A stretch of 7,274 bases of DNA from the NCBI GenBank assembly GCA_024227975.1, contig JAAETV010000117.1, positions 1 to 7,274 of the forward strand, in the 5' to 3' direction. This document shows, in pieces, positions 1-4,957 of the stretch (position 1 is the first letter of the stretch; each line of letters opens with the position of its first letter). Under the pieces are notes generated by a model. The model saw only the letters and a list, made by a program, of their open reading frames with translations, did not search any database and was not told where the DNA came from. The translations under genes and the position numbers were made by a program. Source of the DNA: Actinomycetes bacterium (GTDB taxonomy: Bacteria > Actinomycetota > Acidimicrobiia > Acidimicrobiales > SZUA-35).

Positions 1-848
1 CGGAGGAAGTACATGTAGGGGCTGGGATTGATCTGGCGAAGCACCCGGTAGACATCGTAGGGCTGGGCGTCGAGATCGAAATCGAAGCGCTTGGACAACA
101 CGACCTGGAAGATGTCGCCGGCCCGGATGTACTCCTTGGCCACCTCGACGGCCTGCTGGTACAGGGCCGAGGACAGGGGTTGGGTGACCCCCGGAAGGAC
201 CTGGTCTCCGGGGGGTTCGACGAAGGGCTCATCGACAGGACGTGATCCGTCGGCCGCTAGCTGGTCGAGGCGGATGATGGCATCGTCGTAGGCCCAATCA
301 ATGGTTGCCTCATCAGCATCGGCGGGGAGCAGGGCGCTGGCCACCAGGGTCACCCGTTGGCGCCAGTGGTCGAAGACCGCCAGGTCGCCAATGACGTCGA
401 GGCTGGCATCGGGGTAGCCCCGATCGTCCACCGAGACATTGGGCAGGCGCTCGACCTCACGGACGACGTCGTAGCCCAGGTAGCCGACCAGACCGGCCGT
501 CAAGGGGGGTAGATCGGGAAGCCGGGGGGAGTGATAGCGATCTAATAGCACCTCGACCGCGGCCAGAATCCCCTGGTCGAGGGGGATGTCCCGATCAGGC
601 AGGGATCCGGTGATCTCGACCTGACGACCATAGGCAGTCAGGGTTGCGTAGGGCCGACGACCAACGAAGCTGAAGCGGCTCCAGCGCTCCCCGTTCTCCA
701 CCGACTCCAAGGCGAAGCCAACCTCGTCGCCGACACAGCGGAGGAAGGCGGCTACCGGAGTGGTCAGATCAGCCAGCAACTCCCGATGGACTGGGATAGC
801 CCGGTACTGGCGAGCCAGAGCCCGGAACTCGTCTCGGGTGGTGGTCAC
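1..848 (-). CDS. trpE: Anthranilate synthase component I, N-terminal part (3' end outside window)
   Basis: TrpE converts chorismate and glutamine-derived ammonia to anthranilate, the first committed step of tryptophan synthesis, in the cytoplasm with the TrpG amidotransferase. The frame is open from a GTG at 848 to the left edge, giving 282 codons of a protein that is usually about 500 residues. The N-terminal regulatory domain is recognisable: the LES motif at residues 47-49 ([19 protein letters not shown]) is the known tryptophan feedback site, and [15 protein letters not shown] lies near 117-131. The start of the chorismate-binding domain follows, with [17 protein letters not shown] near 239-255 and [10 protein letters not shown] at the edge. 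The GTG is chosen because it overlaps the hisI stop as GTGA and is preceded by AAGGGGG at 857-863, 8 bases upstream. No frame break is seen. The intact LES motif suggests feedback inhibition, by inference. PabB is less likely given the LES motif and the hisI neighbour. Confidence 0.95.
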   Translation of the reverse strand, partial: MTTTRDEFRALARQYRAIPVHRELLADLTTPVAAFLRCVGDEVGFALESVENGERWSRFSFVGRRPYATLTAYGRQVEITGSLPDRDIPLDQGILAAVEVLLDRYHSPRLPDLPPLTAGLVGYLGYDVVREVERLPNVSVDDRGYPDASLDVIGDLAVFDHWRQRVTLVASALLPADADEATIDWAYDDAIIRLDQLAADGSRPVDEPFVEPPGDQVLPGVTQPLSSALYQQAVEVAKEYIRAGDIFQVVLSKRFDFDLDAQPYDVYRVLRQINPSPYMYFL

Positions 849-1234
849 GACGTTGTCCCCCTTGTCCCCTGCCTGGAGGCAGGGCCGAAGTGGTTATGGA
901 AACAGCTGGTCTTGCCGGTGTGGCAGGCCCCGTTTCCGTCCTGGATGATGCGGAACAGCAAGACGTCGCCGTCGCAGTCGTAAGCCCCGGACCGGAGCCA
1001 CTGACGGTCACCTGATGTTTCACCTTTTCGCCACAGTTCCTGGCGGGACCGGCTCCAGAACACGGTTCGTCCTTCGGACAGGGTGAGAGCCAGCGACTCT
1101 GGCGTCATCCACGCCATCATCAGTACTTCTCCGCTGGTGTCGTCCTGCACGATGGCAGGGATCAACCCGTCGTCGTTGTAGCGAATGTCGCCGAGTTGCT
1201 CAGGCGTTGCTTCCAGCGGGTGGGGCTCCGGCAT
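845..1234 (-). CDS. hisI: Phosphoribosyl-AMP cyclohydrolase
   Basis: HisI hydrolyses the adenine ring of phosphoribosyl-AMP in the third step of histidine synthesis, in the cytoplasm. The 129-residue protein is a full-length stand-alone cyclohydrolase without the HisE pyrophosphohydrolase domain. Family motifs are complete: GLIPAIVQD at 23-31, GEVLMMAWM at 35-43, [17 protein letters not shown] at 59-75, DCDGD at 86-90 and [10 protein letters not shown] at 103-112. D86, D88 and D90 match the metal-binding Asp set, and C87, C104 and C111 match the zinc cysteines. About 17 residues after the last cysteine form a tail of low conservation. The ATG at 1234 gives the expected N-terminus; it has no strong Shine-Dalgarno, but TAGGCT lies 8 bases upstream. 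The stop overlaps the trpE start by 4 bases. HisI beside TrpE is an arrangement known from actinobacteria (from memory), where his and trp genes are clustered. Confidence 0.96.
   Translation of the reverse strand: MPEPHPLEATPEQLGDIRYNDDGLIPAIVQDDTSGEVLMMAWMTPESLALTLSEGRTVFWSRSRQELWRKGETSGDRQWLRSGAYDCDGDVLLFRIIQDGNGACHTGKTSCFHNHFGPASRQGTRGTTS
857..863 (-). promoter_or_regulatory. Ribosome binding site of trpE (AAGGGGG)
   Basis: The purine run AAGGGGG ends 8 bases before the trpE GTG at 848 and lies inside the last codons of hisI. It decides the GTG start and supports translation of trpE from the hisI message. A 7-bp hairpin lies immediately upstream at 867-884. Confidence 0.6.
867..884 (-). 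repeat. 7-bp inverted repeat (hairpin) just upstream of the trpE ribosome binding site
   Basis: In the minus-strand RNA, CCCUGCC pairs perfectly with GGCAGGG across a UCCA loop. The hairpin sits within the hisI 3' coding tail, and its base is about 18 bases before the trpE GTG. No U-run follows, so it does not look like an intrinsic terminator. It might keep the trpE start site accessible or affect RNA stability, but this is speculation; it also codes for part of the HisI tail. Confidence 0.35.
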
Positions 1235-1242
1235 GGGGTCTG

Positions 1243-1248
1243 AGCCTA
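1243..1248 (-). promoter_or_regulatory. Candidate -10 hexamer TAGGCT for leaderless hisI transcript
   Basis: On the minus strand, TAGGCT is followed by 8 bases and then the hisI ATG. It fits TANNNT, the actinobacterial -10 pattern, at a spacing that would start the mRNA at or next to the ATG. No convincing Shine-Dalgarno or -35 box is visible. The motif carries little information, so the call rests partly on the same arrangement at the other transcript-first genes in the window. Confidence 0.4.
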
Positions 1249-1283
1249 CCGGCGAGCCAGTTGGGCCGAGAGCGAGTTTCAGT

Positions 1284-1302
1284 CCGGCCCGGGTCCGGCC
1301 GG
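1284..1302. repeat. Short GC-rich inverted repeat between the GroES-family gene and hisI
   Basis: CCGGCC at 1284-1289 and GGCCGG at 1297-1302 can form a 6-bp stem with a 7-base loop. It overlaps neither gene and lies in the 75-base gap downstream of the GroES-family stop. No T-run follows on either strand, so it is at best a weak terminator or pause site. Confidence 0.2.
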
Positions 1303-1309
1303 TACGAGC

Positions 1310-1762
1310 TCAGAGATAAAGGCCGGTATGAGAGTCGTCGAGCCGTTCGGCCGCAACGGCATGGATGTCGCGTTCGCGCAAGATGATGTAGTCCCGACCT
1401 CCGACCTCGACCTCATAGCGGTCCTCGGGATTGAAAAGGACTCGATCGTTGAGCTCCATGGTCCGGACGCTTGGGCCTTTGGCCACGACTTGGGCCCAAG
1501 CCAGTCGTTTACCGACCTGGGCCGTGGCTGGGATCAGGATCCCACCCGACGACTTCCGCTCCCCGTCCGGGCCTTCCAGCTGGACCAGGATGCGGTCGTT
1601 CAGCATCTTGATCGCCAGCTTGTCACCATCAGCTCGGGCCTTGCTGTCCGCTATCTCTGCCTCATCGGCGGTTCCGCCGATTCCATTCTGGTTCGAGGTA
1701 TCGGGTTGTTCGGAGCTCGGATCTTCTTCGGCCACGGGAGAGACGCTAGCGTCTCGACCCAT
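1310..1762 (-). CDS. GroES-family co-chaperonin paralogue with acidic N-terminal extension
   Basis: GroES-type proteins form a heptameric lid on GroEL during protein folding in the cytoplasm. Here the Cpn10 fold covers about residues 51-139 of a 150-residue product: IKMLNDRILVQL at 51-62, a mobile-loop-like RKSSGGILIPATAQ at 69-82, and NDRVLFNPED and YIILRERDIHAV towards the end. The first 50 residues are an acidic, Asp/Glu/Ser-rich and probably disordered extension that ordinary GroES (about 95-100 residues) lacks. The protein ends in TGLYL, which I recall from an actinobacterial GroES-like family separate from the groESL operon. No groEL is adjacent. The start is uncertain: ATG at 1762 overlaps the divergent hydrolase ATG in one CATG, while an in-frame GTG at 1735 sits 7 bases after TAGCGT and may be the true start. 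A longer frame to 1873 is open but would run into the hydrolase gene. A role other than GroEL capping is possible. Confidence 0.85.
   Translation of the reverse strand: MGRDASVSPVAEEDPSSEQPDTSNQNGIGGTADEAEIADSKARADGDKLAIKMLNDRILVQLEGPDGERKSSGGILIPATAQVGKRLAWAQVVAKGPSVRTMELNDRVLFNPEDRYEVEVGGRDYIILRERDIHAVAAERLDDSHTGLYL
1740..1755. promoter_or_regulatory. Perfect 16-bp palindrome, candidate symmetric divergent promoter or operator
   Basis: GAGACGCTAGCGTCTC reads identically on both strands. Its centre TA is shared by two TAGCGT hexamers, one at 1747-1752 on plus and one at 1743-1748 on minus, each fitting TANNNT. Plus: TAGCGT, 8 bases, then the hydrolase ATG at 1761. Minus: TAGCGT, 7 bases, then a GTG at 1735 in frame with the GroES-family gene. 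One element could therefore fire both ways, making two nearly leaderless transcripts. The same palindrome could bind a dimeric regulator. No clear -35 box is seen on either side. If the GroES-family gene starts at 1762 instead, the palindrome lies within its first codons. Confidence 0.45.
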
Positions 1763-2402
1763 GACCGACGACATGTCACCCGAGGTCACCGTTGAGCAGC
1801 TGACCCTGATCACCTCCGATGGGGTAGAGCTACGGGCAGAACTGGCGGCTCCAAATCCGATTCGGGCGGCCATGGTCGTCTGTCACCCTCACCCTCTCTA
1901 TGGGGGTTCGATGGAGGCCAACGTCGTCGAGGCCCTGTTCAGGTCGCTCCCTGGTAACGAGATCGGCATATTGAGGTTCAACTTCCGGGGCGGAGGTGGC
2001 TCCGGGGGTAGTCATGACAACGGCACCGGGGAGCAGCTCGATGTACGGGCCGCCATCGAGGCGGCGCTGGTTCGCTGGCCTGATGTACCTCTCACCCTGG
2101 CTGGCTATTCCTTCGGGGCTGATGTGGCCCTTGCCGTCGATCATGATCAGGTCCAAGGCTGGTTCGGGGTCGCTCCCCCGTTGCGGATCCTGGCCGTTTC
2201 GGACCTCGTGGCCTTGACTGACGAGCGGCCGAAACATCTGGTGGCTGCCGCCCACGACCAGTTCCGTTCACCGGCCGAGCTGGCCGAGCTGGTGGCAAAT
2301 GCCCCAAACACCACGGTCACGACCGTGAATGGCGCTGACCACTTCTTCTCCGTCGGCCTTGGACCGATGGTCGAGGCTGCTCGAAGTGCACTGAGATCCT
2401 GA
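1761..2402 (+). CDS. Alpha/beta hydrolase (HPHP-type, KANL3/Tex30-like fold)
   Basis: A 213-residue cytoplasmic alpha/beta hydrolase without signal peptide or membrane segment. The HPHPLYGGSM motif at 42-51 and the FNFRGGGGSGGSHDNGTGE segment at 74-91 are typical of a small family of uncharacterised bacterial hydrolases. GYSFGA at 115-120 supplies the nucleophile S117 in its elbow. H194 in GADHFF is the likely catalytic His, and D166 in AAAHDQF the likely acid, so the triad appears intact. The substrate is unknown; esters or thioesters are possible. The ATG at 1761 is preferred because TAGCGT lies 8 bases upstream; a second in-frame ATG at 1773 is the alternative, and the frame is also open back to 1431 inside the antisense GroES-family gene. 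It diverges from that gene and is followed after 29 bases by the CMD-domain gene. Confidence 0.85.
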   Translation: MTDDMSPEVTVEQLTLITSDGVELRAELAAPNPIRAAMVVCHPHPLYGGSMEANVVEALFRSLPGNEIGILRFNFRGGGGSGGSHDNGTGEQLDVRAAIEAALVRWPDVPLTLAGYSFGADVALAVDHDQVQGWFGVAPPLRILAVSDLVALTDERPKHLVAAAHDQFRSPAELAELVANAPNTTVTTVNGADHFFSVGLGPMVEAARSALRS

Positions 2403-2419
2403 GATGGCCCAAGCCGAGC

Positions 2420-2425
2420 TAGGGT
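2420..2425 (+). promoter_or_regulatory. TAGGGT hexamer before the CMD-domain gene: candidate -10 box, overlapping an AGGG ribosome binding site
   Basis: TAGGGT is followed by 6 bases and the ATG at 2432. It fits TANNNT and could give a nearly leaderless transcript separate from the hydrolase. The contained AGGG, 7 bases before the ATG, could equally act as a modest Shine-Dalgarno on a read-through transcript. The sequence alone cannot separate the two. Confidence 0.35.
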
Positions 2426-2431
2426 TCGGCG

Positions 2432-3250
2432 ATGAACAGACCGAGTCCCGAGTCCCGGAGCCATGAGCAACGCTGGGCCAGCGCGGCCGACACCTTCGGC
2501 CGCTTCGTTCCTGCTGCCGAACCGGAGCGGGTGGCCGACTCGTTCAGTCGCCGCCTGGGCCCCCTGGGAACGTTCGCCTTCGAGACGATTGGCGACATGT
2601 GGAGCCGCCCCCAGCTCTCGCGTCGTGACCGGTCCCTGCTGATCATCTCGACCCTCGCCACTCAGGCCCGCGATGAAGAGTTGGTGGTACACACCGAGAT
2701 CGGTATTCGGCACGGCCTCACTCGTGGCGAGATCGAGGAAGTCTTGCCCCATATCGCCGCTTACGCCGGATTTCCGGCCGCGATGGCAGCTTCTCGTCAC
2801 ATCGACGAAGGCCTGCGCAGGGCGGAGGGGACCGAGCAACTGAGCCCCCGCACTGGGGCAACCCCCAAATCAGATGCTGAGCGTGACGCCGACGCCGCCG
2901 CCACCCGAGCCAGCGTACGGGGTCATGAGCCGCGCCATCCAGCAGAGGACCTGGCTGAGATGACGGCCCGCCTGGGTGATCTGGGGGAGGTGGCCTACAG
3001 GTGGGCCTACGGTGAGATCTGGGCTCGATCTGAGATGTCCCGCCGCGACCGCTCCATCGTCGTCATTTCAATACTGACCTCGCTCGGGGTCGATCGGGCC
3101 CTCGCCATCCATGTCCAGGGCGGACTCAATCATGGCCTGAGCCGGACAGAAATCGAGGAGATCATCACCCACCTCGGCCTCTATGCCGGTATCCCCAAGG
3201 CAATCGAAGCCATGATCGTCGCCCGAGAGATCTTCGACGGCGCTCAATGA
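2432..3250 (+). CDS. Tandem carboxymuconolactone decarboxylase-like (CMD) domain protein
   Basis: The 272-residue product contains two homologous all-helical CMD/AhpD-like domains, at about 34-130 and 173-268, joined by a polar, Ala/Asp/Arg-rich linker. The repeats are clear: SRRDRSLLIIS at 63-73 against SRRDRSIVVIS at 203-213, and HGLTRGEIEEVLPHIAAYAG at 94-113 against HGLSRTEIEEIITHLGLYAG at 234-253. Paired histidines recur (H87/H94 and H227/H234). There is no cysteine in the whole protein, so the CxxC peroxidase chemistry of AhpD is excluded. PcaC-type 4-carboxymuconolactone decarboxylase acts in protocatechuate breakdown, but no other genes of that pathway are nearby, so the substrate is unknown. 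No signal peptide is seen. It follows the hydrolase by 29 bases and may share its transcript, and it converges with the thioesterase gene across 20 bases. Confidence 0.85.
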   Translation: MNRPSPESRSHEQRWASAADTFGRFVPAAEPERVADSFSRRLGPLGTFAFETIGDMWSRPQLSRRDRSLLIISTLATQARDEELVVHTEIGIRHGLTRGEIEEVLPHIAAYAGFPAAMAASRHIDEGLRRAEGTEQLSPRTGATPKSDAERDADAAATRASVRGHEPRHPAEDLAEMTARLGDLGEVAYRWAYGEIWARSEMSRRDRSIVVISILTSLGVDRALAIHVQGGLNHGLSRTEIEEIITHLGLYAGIPKAIEAMIVAREIFDGAQ

Positions 3251-3280
3251 CGCCAATAGCTACCGGCGGTTCACTTGGCG
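3251..3280. repeat. Inverted repeat at the convergent gene junction (weak terminator candidate)
   Basis: CGCCAA at 3251-3256 is the exact reverse complement of TTGGCG at 3275-3280, separated by 18 bases; a shorter alternative pairs CGCC with GGCG at 3265-3268. It bridges the stops of the CMD-domain gene and the thioesterase gene, where a bidirectional terminator would be expected. No T-run follows in either direction and the right arm lies in the thioesterase C-terminus, so support is weak. Confidence 0.2.
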
Positions 3281-3723
3281 GGAGGTGATTTCGGGGCGAC
3301 GATGGTGCTGGTCCCCTGGGCCAGGGCGACGAGGCGATCTTCGTTCTCGACTGTGATGGAGATGACGGCCAGACGGCGGGTCATGGAGCGGATCTCAGCG
3401 GTACAAACGCAGGTGCCGCCGGCAACCGGGTTGAGCAGGTTGATCTTGAACTCCGTGGTGGCGGCCCAATAGCCCGGGGGCATCACGGGATACATCACCA
3501 CGCCGAGACAGTGATCGACGAAGGCCGAGATACACCCTCCGTGTATGTTGCCCATGATCGTGACGAGCTCGTCGCGGACCTCGAATTCGGCAACGAGGCG
3601 GCCAGCTGTGAGCTCGGTGACCTCGATGCCGAGGTAGGCGTCGATACCCTTCTTGCCTTTGCGCCCAACGACTCGGTTGGCGAACTCCTCGTTGAAGACT
3701 TCGAATTGGATGGCTTTGGTCAC
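3271..3723 (-). CDS. PaaI-type hotdog-fold acyl-CoA thioesterase
   Basis: A 150-residue single hotdog-domain protein of the size expected for PaaI/YbgC-like thioesterases, which hydrolyse acyl- or aryl-CoA to free acid and CoA as cytoplasmic oligomers. The family signature is NIHGGCISAFVDHCLG at 59-74, with H61-G62-G63 and D70 at the active-site positions. Further strands at EFKINLLNPVAGG (91-103) and AVISITVENEDRLVALAQGT (119-138) match the hotdog pattern. The GTG at 3723 is chosen because GAGGAG lies 7 bases upstream at 3731-3736 and the reading gives a compact full domain; the open frame further upstream is a shadow of the dehydrogenase. Only 16 bases separate it from the dehydrogenase stop, so the two are almost certainly co-transcribed. 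The context suggests it releases a product or recycles CoA from the upstream CoA-transferase pathway. Substrate unknown. Confidence 0.88.
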   Translation of the reverse strand: MTKAIQFEVFNEEFANRVVGRKGKKGIDAYLGIEVTELTAGRLVAEFEVRDELVTIMGNIHGGCISAFVDHCLGVVMYPVMPPGYWAATTEFKINLLNPVAGGTCVCTAEIRSMTRRLAVISITVENEDRLVALAQGTSTIVAPKSPPAK

Positions 3724-3730
3724 TGCGATG

Positions 3731-3736
3731 CTCCTC
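3731..3736 (-). promoter_or_regulatory. Ribosome binding site of the thioesterase gene (GAGGAG)
   Basis: A strong Shine-Dalgarno 7 bases before the GTG at 3723. It fixes this GTG as the start in a frame that stays open for a further 66 codons upstream. Confidence 0.7.
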
Positions 3737-3739
3737 GAT

Positions 3740-4837
3740 TCAGGGGGTGAGTACGGCGTGGATGGGTGGAACCGAATCTGACTCGCCGGCCATCGACGCC
3801 AGAATGTCGGCCGCGTTCTCGATATTGACGATCTCACGAGGCAGGTCGCGGAAAGGGTATCGGTCGCTGGCCAGGAGGTCGAGAGCGCGGCGATAGACGG
3901 GCGCGTCGACCCCGAGCGCACCGATGATGGTCAGTTCGTTGAAGACGATGACATCGGGGTTGAACCCCGGGGTCTCCCGCGAGTTCCGAACGCCGGCCAG
4001 CACGAGGCGGCCGCCCTTGGCGGCCATGCGTACTCCTTGGCCCAGAGCCGACGGAGCGTTGGCCGTCACGTCAACAACGACCGAGGCGCCCTCGCCATCA
4101 CTGAGCTCTCGCGCCGACCGAACCGGGTCATCAACGGCGACATCGACGGCAATGTCGGCCCCGAAGGCCAGCGCGGCTTCGAGCCGTGGATGATCCCGTT
4201 CACCGAAGCCCGTCACCATGATCCGTTCGGCGCCTGCCTCCTTGGCGGCGGCAATGGCCGCCAGACCTCGGATCCCTGGGCCCAGAACGGCGACGATGTC
4301 GCCGGGACCGACCTCGGGCAGATCGGCGCCCCAGCGGATGCCTGCACCCACTGGGTTGAACATCGTGGCTTCAACTGGGGTCAGCGAGTCCGGCACCGGC
4401 AGCAGCATCGAGTCAGCGGAGAGGTAGTGGTACTCGGCGTAGCCACCCCAAAGGCCCGGGGGTACCGAGGCGGGCGTCAAGCCGTACAGGGTGCGCGTTC
4501 CGTGACGGACACAACGACGATACACGCCACCCCGACACGGATCACACTCTCCACAGGACTGGAAGCACTCGAGGGCGACACGGTCGCCGACGGCAACTCC
4601 CCACTTCACCGCTGCGTCGGCCCCGACCTCTTCGATGATCCCAATCGTCTCGTGGCCAGGAACAACGGGCTCAGGCACGGGCAGGTGCCCCGTGTAGAGC
4701 TCATGATCGGTCCCGCACAGGCCACACGCTTCGACGCGGAGCAGTCCCGTCGACTTCGTCACCTCGGGGAGCTCGAATCGTTGGGCCACCAGGTGGCGCG
4801 GCGCTGTGAGAACCATGGCTTTGCCGTGGCGCGTCAT
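3740..4837 (-). CDS. Zinc-dependent medium-chain alcohol dehydrogenase (MDR superfamily)
   Basis: A 365-residue cytoplasmic NAD(P)-dependent dehydrogenase of the usual MDR length, oxidising an alcohol to an aldehyde or ketone. The N-terminal GroES-like catalytic domain carries ACGLCGTDHELYTGH (37-51), with C41 as the expected catalytic zinc ligand, and VPGHE (59-63) with H62-E63. C95, C98, C101 and C109 in SCGECDPCRGGVYRRC bind the structural zinc. The Rossmann domain shows GPGIRG at 186-191, matching GxGxxG. The end of the second beta strand reads VTGFGERDHPRL without the acidic residue typical of NAD specificity, so cofactor preference is open. The ATG at 4837 follows GGAGG at 5 bases. A 120-base gap separates it from the CoA-transferase stop and holds a possible 23-codon ORF ending on the dehydrogenase ATG. 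The substrate is not identifiable; the neighbours suggest an intermediate of acyl-CoA metabolism. Confidence 0.93.
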   Translation of the reverse strand: MTRHGKAMVLTAPRHLVAQRFELPEVTKSTGLLRVEACGLCGTDHELYTGHLPVPEPVVPGHETIGIIEEVGADAAVKWGVAVGDRVALECFQSCGECDPCRGGVYRRCVRHGTRTLYGLTPASVPPGLWGGYAEYHYLSADSMLLPVPDSLTPVEATMFNPVGAGIRWGADLPEVGPGDIVAVLGPGIRGLAAIAAAKEAGAERIMVTGFGERDHPRLEAALAFGADIAVDVAVDDPVRSARELSDGEGASVVVDVTANAPSALGQGVRMAAKGGRLVLAGVRNSRETPGFNPDVIVFNELTIIGALGVDAPVYRRALDLLASDRYPFRDLPREIVNIENAADILASMAGESDSVPPIHAVLTP

Positions 4838-4905
4838 GACAACCTCCGATGGTCAGGTATGTGGGGTCCGGTGTGGATCGGCGATGGTGTGGTTCGTGAC
4901 GACAT
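4834..4905 (-). CDS. Possible small ORF (23 aa) coupled to the alcohol dehydrogenase start
   Basis: In the gap before the dehydrogenase, an ATG at 4905 is preceded by AGGAG (4912-4916) at 6 bases. It opens a 23-codon frame, rich in Ser, Thr, Pro, His and Arg, that starts MSSRTTPSP and ends HRRLS. Its TGA overlaps the dehydrogenase ATG as ATGA, the layout of translational coupling. It has no cysteine and no hydrophobic segment, so it is not a membrane peptide. No homology is recognised. The same frame stays open far upstream through the CoA-transferase gene, so chance is a real alternative; the dehydrogenase also has its own GGAGG. Confidence 0.25.
   Translation of the reverse strand: MSSRTTPSPIHTGPHIPDHRRLS
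4843..4847 (-). promoter_or_regulatory. Ribosome binding site of the alcohol dehydrogenase gene (GGAGG)
   Basis: GGAGG lies 5 bases before the ATG at 4837, supporting that start and translation from a leadered, operon-type message. I see no good TANNNT hexamer at leaderless distance here, in contrast to the genes at 1-3250 that begin transcripts. Confidence 0.6.
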
Positions 4906-4957
4906 CAAGGGCTCCTGGATTCGTTTTGGACTGGAACTAGAGGCTCGACTGGCACCG

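Noticed and set aside
1774..1779. GTGACA on the minus strand as a -35 box for the GroES-family gene
   Set aside because: It matches TTGACA at five of six positions, but the distance to TAGCGT is 25 bases, too long for a normal 17-base spacer.
1328..1795. Plus-strand open frame of 155 codons opposite the GroES-family gene
   Set aside because: The opposite strand encodes a clear Cpn10 domain; this frame gives no motif and overlaps the start of the hydrolase.
2139..2148. Palindrome GATCATGATC
   Set aside because: It lies mid-gene in the hydrolase, is only 10 bp, and is explained by ordinary codons.
2147..2839. Minus-strand open frame of 230 codons opposite the hydrolase and CMD genes
   Set aside because: It spans two well-supported genes on the other strand, has Arg/Ser/Gly-rich shadow composition and no known motif.
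4786..4798. Dyad GCCACC-A-GGTGGC near the start of the alcohol dehydrogenase
   Set aside because: It codes for conserved-looking protein sequence, and the one-base centre cannot form a hairpin loop; no regulatory context supports it.
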